Source: Gonatopus flavifemur | Lineage: Eukaryota > Arthropoda > Insecta > Hymenoptera > Dryinidae | Direction: 5' to 3' | NCBI GenBank assembly: GCA_018340375.1 | Contig: JAFFJZ010000006.1 | Location: 14,092,001 to 14,156,000, forward strand | Length of the DNA: 64,000 bases | Position numbers and translations under genes: made by a program | Part shown: piece after piece, positions 57,907-64,000 of the stretch | Numbering within the stretch: the stretch's first letter is position 1 | Layout: every line of letters starts with the position of its first letter | Notes under the pieces: model-generated | Databases searched by the model: none | Seen by the model: the letters and a program-made list of their open reading frames with translations, nothing else | Told to the model about the DNA's origin: nothing

Positions 57907-58815
57907 TACTGAAAAAAAAGTTTTGGTAATGGTAACAAAAGTGTTTTGTTGTTTGATTTCTCATGACCATACTATATAATTTGGTCGAGAGAACCAAAAG
58001 GATAAATCATTTTGTACCTCGAACTATACTTATTTCGATTGTTTTGGTTAAGATCAAGTACATTTCTTGGTCACCAACATTCTTTGAAAAAAACATATTA
58101 TCTGGTTGTTTTCACAAAACTTACGCGATTTTGTTCCACAAACAAAATAATTTTGTCACTTCATAATGACTTTATCTTTGTAGGGAAAATATTCTTTTGC
58201 ATTTCTGAAACGTAAATTCACATGAAGAGTTTTGTTTCGTTAATGAAATAATACATTCCTGCATGGAAGAATACTTTGATTCATTACAATCATATAAACT
58301 CGTGCACTGAGATGCATTGTTAATTGAATCTTACAAGGAGATGTCGCAAGAGCCCGGAGCTACTTTTCAATGAAAGCCATGTGTACGTGTACCATAGATA
58401 TTCGTAATGAAAATCATCCTCACTTCAATTCTAATACGGCTTAGTATTTGAAGTTCGAGGTTGAAACATGAACACAACTTGATACATGCAAAGGAGGTCA
58501 TCCTATCCAAGTGATCGGTAGTGGCTTGAGTAATGGAGCCTCCGCCTCCAGTCCCGAAGACCTGTGTTCAAGTCTGCTGGTGGTGATTTTTTTTTTCAAT
58601 CTGACCCATGATTTTGTCATCAGGACAAAATATTTTCAGTCTGCAGACGATATGATTTGGTTTCCCAAGCAAAATGTATTTACTTAGAAACCAAAGGCGT
58701 GCTACAAAGAAATAATATGGTTTTCAACAAAACATTTGGTTGATCACATTTCAACGAAATTCTTTTGTTGAAACAACAAAAGTTTTGTTGTTTTAACCAA
58801 ACATTTTTTTCGATG
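57907..58815. mobile_element. 909-bp TIR element with a tRNA-like core
   Basis: The left end TACTGAAAAAAAAGTTTTGG is the imperfect inverse of the right end CCAAACATTTTTTTCGATG, with TA outside each (57905-57906 and 58816-58817). ACAAAA/TTTTGTTG words are dense in both ends. The copy at 40213-41083 reads straight across this point (around 40754), confirming an insertion. A tRNA-like segment sits at 58515-58595. No transposase. Confidence 0.78.
58515..58595 (+). repeat. tRNA-like Pol III A/B-box segment
   Basis: GTAGTGGCTTGAGTAATGG (A-box-like) and ACCTGTGTTCAAGTCTG (B-box-like), with a tRNA-like anticodon-arm region (CCTCCGCCTCCAGTCCCG) between them. It is followed by TGGTGGTGA and a run of nine T residues, a possible Pol III terminator. 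It is the best tRNA-like candidate in the window and related to 15846-15925, but no complete cloverleaf is evident. Confidence 0.5.
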
Positions 58816-59104
58816 TATGCTTCATATATAGGAAACACAAAGGAATAAGTCTTCGAAAAACCTCATATATCAATTTTATTTGCTACAATTACAATTATTA
58901 TTCAAAATGTCAATCAGGAAATTTTCAATATAAAGACGCGGAATTCGTCCTGCCAGAAATGACGAAGTCCAATAAAAGTGGAAAATTTCAGTGCAACAGT
59001 GATTAAATTCCAGCATAACTGGAAAATTCCATCACACGACCTGAAAATTGCAATTCAAAACCTGGGGATAATTTTTTCTGGTGCACGAAAACTGTCAAAT
59101 TATA

Positions 59105-60389
59105 TTAGGTGTACAAATAAGTTTCCGCGGTTTTTTATAAAAAATTAGGAATTTATTGTAAAGGAAAAGTACATTACGTTTTATTCAAAGTATTTTCCAT
59201 CATTTGCCACTACTTTTCCCCATCTTTCTGGCAACATTCGGATACCCCGTCGAAAAAACTCTTCATCTTTTGACGCTATCCACAAATCTAGCCAATTTTT
59301 GGTGTCTTCATATGATGTGAAGCGCTGCTCAGACAGACCATGTGCCATCGACCGGAACAGGTGATAATCAGAAGGGGCTAAGTCTGGTGAATACGGCGGG
59401 TGGGGTAAAACTTCCCAGTTGAGTGTTTCCAAGTATGTTTTTACCGGCGCCGCAACATGTGGACGAGCATTATCGTGTAAAAGAATAATTTTGTCGTGTC
59501 TGGAGTAGTAATGGGCGCGTTTTTCCTTAAGTGCCCGACTCAATCTCATCAATTGTGTTCGGTAGAGAGCTCCAGTAATGGTTTCGCTTGGTTTCAGCAA
59601 TTCATAATACACGACACCAAGCTGATCCCACCAAATACACAGCATGAGTTTTTTTCCATGAATATTCGGCTTAGCTGTCGATGTTGATGGTTCGCCGGGC
59701 TTAACCCATGACTTTCTCTTCTTTGGATTATCGTAGTGAATCCATTTTTCGTCACCAGTGACTATACGATGCAAAAAACTCTTTTTTTTATTCCTGGCAA
59801 GCAGCATTTCACTCATGCATAATCGGCGTTCAACGTCTCTCGGCTTTAGTTCATATGGAACCCAATTTCCTTGTTTTTGAATCATTCCTAACGATTTTAA
59901 ACGATGTGAAATTGCTTGTTGAGTCACTTGTAGAGTAAGTGCAAGTTCTTTTTGCGTTTGGGACGAATCTTCCTCCAATAGTACTTCTAACTCCATGTCT
60001 TCGTACACTTTCGGCCTTCCACTGCGTTCTTTGTCTTTAACTCAAACTCACCGTTCTTAAACTTTTGAAACCATTCCTGACAACTTCTCTCACTTAAAGC
60101 AGCTTCACCATATGCTTCTGGAAGCAATCGATGCGCCTCAGCTGCAGATTTTTTCACATTAAAGAAGTAAATCAAAAGTTCCCGCAAATTATGCTAATTC
60201 GGAATAAAACTTGACATTTTTGCACGAAAAAAATTACGTGATGCTGATACGGAATCACTAGTACTTTAAGGTTATGGTGTTGCCAGATGACTAAACTTGG
60301 GATATTACGTTTTACATCTGACAATTTCTCCATAACCTTCTGGTGGGGCCAGCTTTTGACAAACCGCGGAAACTTATTTGTACACCTAA
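59105..60389 (-). mobile_element. Mauritiana-type mariner, 1,285 bp, TA flanked
   Basis: TIRs TTAGGTGTACAAATAAGTTT and the inverse AAACTTATTTGTACACCTAA extend to about 28 bp with almost no mismatch. TA is duplicated on both sides (59103-59104 and 60390-60391). The length is what is known for full mauritiana-subfamily mariners. The unoccupied site survives in the related repeat near 40412-40422, where sequence runs from TTCTTGTGCACC-side through to CACTGGCTCTTAC without interruption. It is the most complete and probably youngest autonomous-type element here. Confidence 0.93.
59181..60217 (-). pseudogene. Mariner transposase, nearly intact, two lesions
   Basis: Cut-and-paste DNA transposase of the mauritiana lineage, minus strand. 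The natural start is ATG at 60217-60215 (MSSFIPN), then a TAG at codon 8 (60196-60194). The frame continues with EWFQKFKNGEFELK (HTH region) until a one-base loss in an A run near 60037 shifts the frame. From 60008 an open frame of 275 codons reads to the stop at 59181. In that frame the catalytic triad is D86 (VTGDEKW), D179 (LLHDNARPH) and D214 (APSDYHLF), the D,D34D spacing of mariners. WVPYEL and YSPDLAPSDY are conserved. Total length would be about 345 residues, the family norm. As it stands the gene is not translatable in one piece. Confidence 0.93.
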
Positions 60390-60625
60390 TAGTACGAGCC
60401 AGTAAAATTTTCGCGAAATCATGGCAAAATTTCAGTACACAATCCCAAACTAGAAAATTCCAGTACAAGGACTGAATTTTCAGTTATGCTTGGTAAATTT
60501 CCAGCACCGTACCAACAAAATCTCTGTACATGTACTGGAATATCCTTATTCCAGTACGAATAATAGAAATTTACAGTCCAGTTGCACTATAAATTTCCAG
60601 TTTTTTTCTTCACATTGTGAATATT

Positions 60626-60954
60626 GGAAATGAAATGATAATAAATCTGATGAGATTTGTTTTACTCCATTGCAAACGAGTGTCTATATTCTATAATACA
60701 CATTCATGGGAAGAATTCATCGCCGTACTTCCCAGATTCTGTCGAAAACTTTCGATATCATCGACTAGCAGCTCGTCTCTGCATTCTCCTTCCAGTTTCA
60801 TACGTTTGCCAATCGTAGACGAGTTCTTAAGGAGGAATCTCACGACAAAAGGAAAAAGGAGGCAGAATGGAGATTCACATAAGCATTGCGATGATGGACT
60901 TGAAAACGAGGACAAGTTCTATATTCTTATCTTTGGAGAAAACTTGACCCATGT
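60626..60954. other. Short non-coding spacer
   Basis: AT-balanced, no element ends seen. An open plus-strand frame (60617-61030) crosses from the repeat edge into the AGTACT-rich region and has no recognised motif. Confidence 0.4.
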
Positions 60955-61765
60955 TGAAATGGAAACACGGGCCGCTACTGGTTTAGTACTGTTGCCGGAG
61001 ATGCCAGTACTGGCAAAGGAGTTGAAATGATAACACCAGTTTACATGAGGGACAGTATAACATTTCCTACTACGGTGGTAGCGATATTTGATATGAACCT
61101 GCTATGGTGAAACTCTGGCATTGCAACAGGATCAGTTGTTTTGACAGAGCTCTGGATGAGAAATGACAAAGAGTCGAAATCATGACATCCTATGTAGAAA
61201 TTCAAACCTGACCCAGTATTGGCACAGTACCGATAACCGCGGTTACCAGGAGTGATCATATTTCAAGTAAAAAAAACACACATTAAATTTGAACTTTGAA
61301 AATCTGAATGATTCATGGTTTTGTACTATCGTCTTCGGAGAAAGGCACTTTGGAAGTGATTTCTTGAAAGTTCACAGAGTGAGGATCGAACCCGGGTCTT
61401 GCGAGTGAGAAACTGAGTCTCTATCACATCAGCTGATCTCCGAGTTGACGACGAATCAATCAAATTGTCATTCATTGTAATGAGACCGTTGAAGTCATAC
61501 AATTTACCATAGATTCTGTTGTGGAATAAAGTCCTATCAATGCTGGCACACCGTTGTCTTTCAAACATATTGAATGATCATACCAACTCTGGCCTAATGC
61601 TGGCTCCCTACAACAACTGAATTGCCAAGATCGTGATTCTAACGTCAGTTGACTACCGATTCCATAGTCAGCCAGAGTCCTATCAATACTGGCACATTGT
61701 CATCTATCGAACATATTGAACGCTAATACTAACTCTGGCTCAATACTGGCGCAGTATTGTCTGAT
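60955..61765. repeat. CAGTATTGG/AGTACTGG-rich composite repeat
   Basis: Words such as CCAGTACTGGC, CAGTATTGGCACAGTACC and AATACTGGCGCAGTATTG recur without strict period. TCCTATCAATGCTGGCACA (about 61531) and TCCTATCAATACTGGCACA (about 61678) mark a direct repeat of about 147 bp. A tRNA-like segment lies at 61375-61450. It adjoins the AGTACT element copy 3 and probably forms one composite family with it. Confidence 0.6.
61375..61450 (-). repeat. tRNA-like Pol III A/B-box segment
   Basis: Minus strand: GATCAGCTGATGTGATAGAG (A-box-like), then CGCAAGACCCGGGTTCGATCC with a near-canonical B box. The T stem pairs only partly and no acceptor stem is visible, so I prefer a tRNA-derived repeat over a tRNA gene. 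Confidence 0.5.
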
Positions 61766-62034
61766 CAATGTTGACAACAGGTGCAGTGCAGTGCCAGTAT
61801 TGGGTCTCCAACACTTGGTCAACACGTACTATGCCTGTACTGATAAACCAGTACTGAGAACTCCATACCGGCCAGGTACTAACCCAGTACTGGCCCTGCA
61901 CTGATTGCGAATAATGGTATCGGTACTCAATCCCCAGTACTGAAAAGCGTTATCATTCCAGACAAATGCCAGTACCCTACCAGTCTTGGCTAGTACTGGT
62001 GCAGTACTGCGCCTGTTGTGAATTTCTGGTTGGG
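61766..62034 (+). mobile_element. AGTACT-rich element, copy 3 (truncated)
   Basis: Matches 550-863 in the same orientation from about TTGACAACAGGTG to the end TTTCTGGTTGGG. It lacks the left TIR and an internal block of about 30 bp around GGATCAGTACTGGATACAT. Identity to copy 1 over the shared part is very high. Confidence 0.8.
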
Positions 62035-62160
62035 TCCCGTCTGAAATTCAGCGAACAGTAATGATTCTGAATGGGCACAGTTGTTTCTACCGAAGTCTGG
62101 TAAATACAACTTTGCCAGTACCGCGCCATTCCTCAACTCCGGCTATTTCCACATGAATAC
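62035..62160 (+). repeat. Dispersed repeat shared with 9441-9600
   Basis: The inverse of the 9441-9735 repeat over CCGTCTGAAAT, CAGTAATGATTCTGAA, AAATACAAC, CAGTACCGCGCCAT and GGCTATTTCCACATG. It directly abuts the AGTACT element. Confidence 0.65.
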
Positions 62161-64000
62161 TTTTTCAAAAAACAATCAGCGTATTTGTGTAGTCTATTAG
62201 TCTATTACTCTGCGGTATATATTTATTGAACATAACAACGTTGAATCGTTCCCGACGATATTACCACGCTACATATTCATATGCGTATAAATATAAAAGA
62301 GTATAGTAAAAGATAAGAATTCCCGTCCGTAAATGCTCATACGAAGTTTCAGCTATTTCCTCTCATTCGTTCCTCGAAAGAGAACGTAGAATCATCTCCC
62401 AAGCGCAACAAAACGCCTTCAAGGAAACTGTATACGATCCCCGCGTGAGGTTTACAATAAGTGTCGCATTAAGGAACCCCCTGAAATGGACGACGTGAAC
62501 GTTTCATGACCATAATCCGGATTGGATAGCGTACACGTATACGGATAAACCTGCACAATTGGAGATAGATTCTCCACTTCCTACGATCTGATTGTACAAG
62601 ATTGAAACTAAATAACCCCAATTTCTCTTCCCCTTCGTTATCTCGATTCTTTCGAAAAATTATGATTCTGGAAAATTTATGCGATAGTACACTTACTTCA
62701 TTTGTATCGTATCGATATTTCAAATATGATCACAGAGGAAAAGAAAAATAAGGAGGAGGAATCGTGGTAGAAGGGTGAACATACCTACAAATAAATCTCC
62801 CAAGCTTTTTGATGTGGACTTGTATAAATCGCCCCTGTCGTGCTTGCACGATTACATCAGTGAAAATGGTAGAGATACGACGACCGGGCACATTAACACG
62901 AACGTGTTGGAAATTCCATGTGTGCGGGTGTACCGCGTGTACGTATACGTTCGTGTACAGAGCACTCTACTCTTTGCCTGTCAAGTCGTGCATGGTCTTA
63001 CACACATTCTCCTCTTCCTACACGAGGAAGACACAAAGGTGTCATCCATCAAGACTGTCTCTGGAATTCGTCCTTCTGCCGCAAAATGTATGGGTATACA
63101 CACGTACGTGAATACGTAACCGTCCGTACAGGTGTGAACTTTTCACTCATATTACGTGTGCCCTGTGTAAACCCTCCTTCTCTAAGATGGCGTTTAGTTT
63201 CGACGCAACGTAACCTAACGTAACGTCAAAAAGAAGGTTAGCATCGGGGATTCGATCGATTGTTGTTTGCTCGCCAAGTGGAAACAATCTTTGATTCTCT
63301 TCTCTCTCCACGCGAAACTCAAAGCCCAAGTGTTTTACAGTTAGGAGTACGAACGTAAATGACGAGAGCAGAACAAATAATTCGGTATGGAGTCGTGTTC
63401 ACGAGTATATACACCGAAATGAAAAGAACAAAGGAAAAATAAAACACGGAAAGAAATAATTGTTATCTCGAGTGTGAAGGTATTGTATTCCGTAAAGTAC
63501 ATAGTAAGACTCGTCGTACGGGGTGGAATTTATTTTCAAATATACTACAAAAGGTGAAGATTTATTGCAAAATATGGAATCAGTTCACAATGTTGATCGA
63601 ATGAGAGATTCCATCTACGAGCCTATAGTATAATATCAAAGATTCTGCTGTGTCGAATCTTTTGATTGTACCAGAAAGTGGAGAGAGAGAACAATCCAAG
63701 TGTAGATATACGTATATACATAACGATACGTGTACACATATGTTCTTCGTTCAATGTTTTTCTTCTGCTGTCGCATGAAAGAGCATAGTACCTTGGAAAA
63801 CGGCAACGACGAGCGTTTCACGATTCTCCAAAAGATCGGTCGCCGTGAAACGACCTAGACTGTTTTCTCGCTTCGTTTGGTTTTACGCGAACCCGAGCTC
63901 GAACCCGCGCAACGGGGTTCAGGGGTTTTTTTTCTTTTTACTCTGTTTTTTTTTATTCCTTCTCGACAACGAGAACACGTATCTTATACATCGCACGATG
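62161..64000. other. Quiet non-coding region at the window end
   Basis: No supportable gene. The sequence is richer in CG dinucleotides and simple ACGT-type words (TACGTATACG, GTGTACACG) than the element-rich parts. Several 60-115-codon frames overlap on both strands around 62775-63330 without recognised motifs. A TAACCTAACGTAACGTCA cluster lies at about 63210-63227. An unseen exon is possible but unsupported. Confidence 0.4.

Larger units (their letters stand above)
57470..60625 (-). repeat. GTACTGG-rich element copy 2, interrupted twice
   Basis: The minus-strand homologue of 40213-41083. Ends are GCACTGTAAAGAAG on the left and TTCTTCACATTGTG on the right, roughly inverted. Removing the TIR element (57907-58815) and the mariner (59105-60389) leaves about 960 bp. 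That aligns with the other copy over most of its length and extends about 150 bp further at the left. It includes a tRNA-like segment. Confidence 0.8.

Noticed and set aside
60617..61030. Plus-strand open frame of 137 codons
   Set aside because: Begins at the edge of one repeat and ends inside another, with no recognised motif.
62775..63223. Three overlapping plus-strand frames of about 100 codons
   Set aside because: Open in several phases at once, rich in Val/Tyr/Arg from ACGT-type words, with no recognised domain; not supportable as a gene without transcript data.
1..64000. CRISPR array, prokaryotic operon, integron or phage features
   Set aside because: No regularly spaced identical repeats with unique spacers, no ribosome-binding-site/ORF chains, and all recognisable proteins are eukaryotic DNA transposon relics.
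1..64000. Non-LTR or LTR retrotransposon coding regions
   Set aside because: I searched the translated frames for reverse-transcriptase (YADD-type), zinc-knuckle and integrase motifs and saw none that could be supported.

Overview
This window looks like AT-rich nuclear DNA from an arthropod, most likely an insect. The evidence is several mariner lineages (mauritiana-like, irritans-like and a diverged third type), TA-flanked and TTAA-flanked inverted-repeat elements, hAT-type miniature elements, tRNA-like Pol III box segments, and no sign of operons, Shine-Dalgarno sites or dense coding. A hymenopteran is my guess from general impression only; nothing here proves it. I found no intact host protein-coding gene. 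The only protein-coding remnants I can support are broken transposon genes. The rest is intergenic or intronic DNA and a dense, layered set of mobile elements.

Layout. 0-9 kb: a copy of a family rich in the word AGTACT (550-863), a two-copy 412-bp direct repeat (1003-1612), three foldback MITEs (3780-4065, 4412-4676, 5295-5751), a small hairpin (6338-6445), and two inverted copies of a 235-bp repeat (2471-2705 and 8535-8748). 9-17 kb: a decayed transposon-like gene fragment (11361-11830, minus), an AT-rich foldback (12639-13199), the inverted partner of the AGTACT element (13539-13852), and a 1.6-kb TIR element containing a tRNA-like segment (14873-16501). 17-30 kb: a 246-bp MITE, hairpins, quieter DNA with CAG and CTG tracts, a 3-kb long-inverted-repeat element carrying two younger elements (22093-25092), a 140-bp satellite (25600-26150), and a TGATCA-rich TIR element (26915-27551). 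30-45 kb: GAATTC-rich hexamer repeats, a palindromic MITE (35465-35689), a TTAA-flanked element with a probable Kolobok-like transposase tail (36291-38514), a GTACTGG-rich repeat (40213-41083), and a cluster in which a MITE sits 16 bp inside the end of a second TTAA-type element (43529-44514). 45-49 kb: quiet. 49-56 kb: a mariner containing a second mariner and a three-layer stack of TIR elements (49402-52799), a large palindrome (about 53.8-54.5 kb), a third mariner relic (54650-55313) and another MITE. 57.5-62.2 kb: a second GTACTGG-rich repeat interrupted by a 909-bp TIR element and by a young mauritiana-type mariner, followed by AGTACT-rich DNA.

The history is readable because elements interrupt one another and paralogous unoccupied sites are present. 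The copy at 40.2-41.1 kb preserves the uninterrupted form of both insertion sites in the copy at 57.5-60.6 kb. The youngest autonomous-type element is the 1,285-bp mariner at 59105-60389. It keeps its TIRs, TA duplication and all three catalytic aspartates, and is broken only by one early stop and one single-base frameshift. Recurrent themes are palindromic MITEs ending in CACGGAGAAAA or CACTGAGAAAA, and tRNA-like A-box/B-box segments carried inside larger repeats. I see no convincing evidence of a new defence, immune or enzymatic system; the most unusual things are structural.
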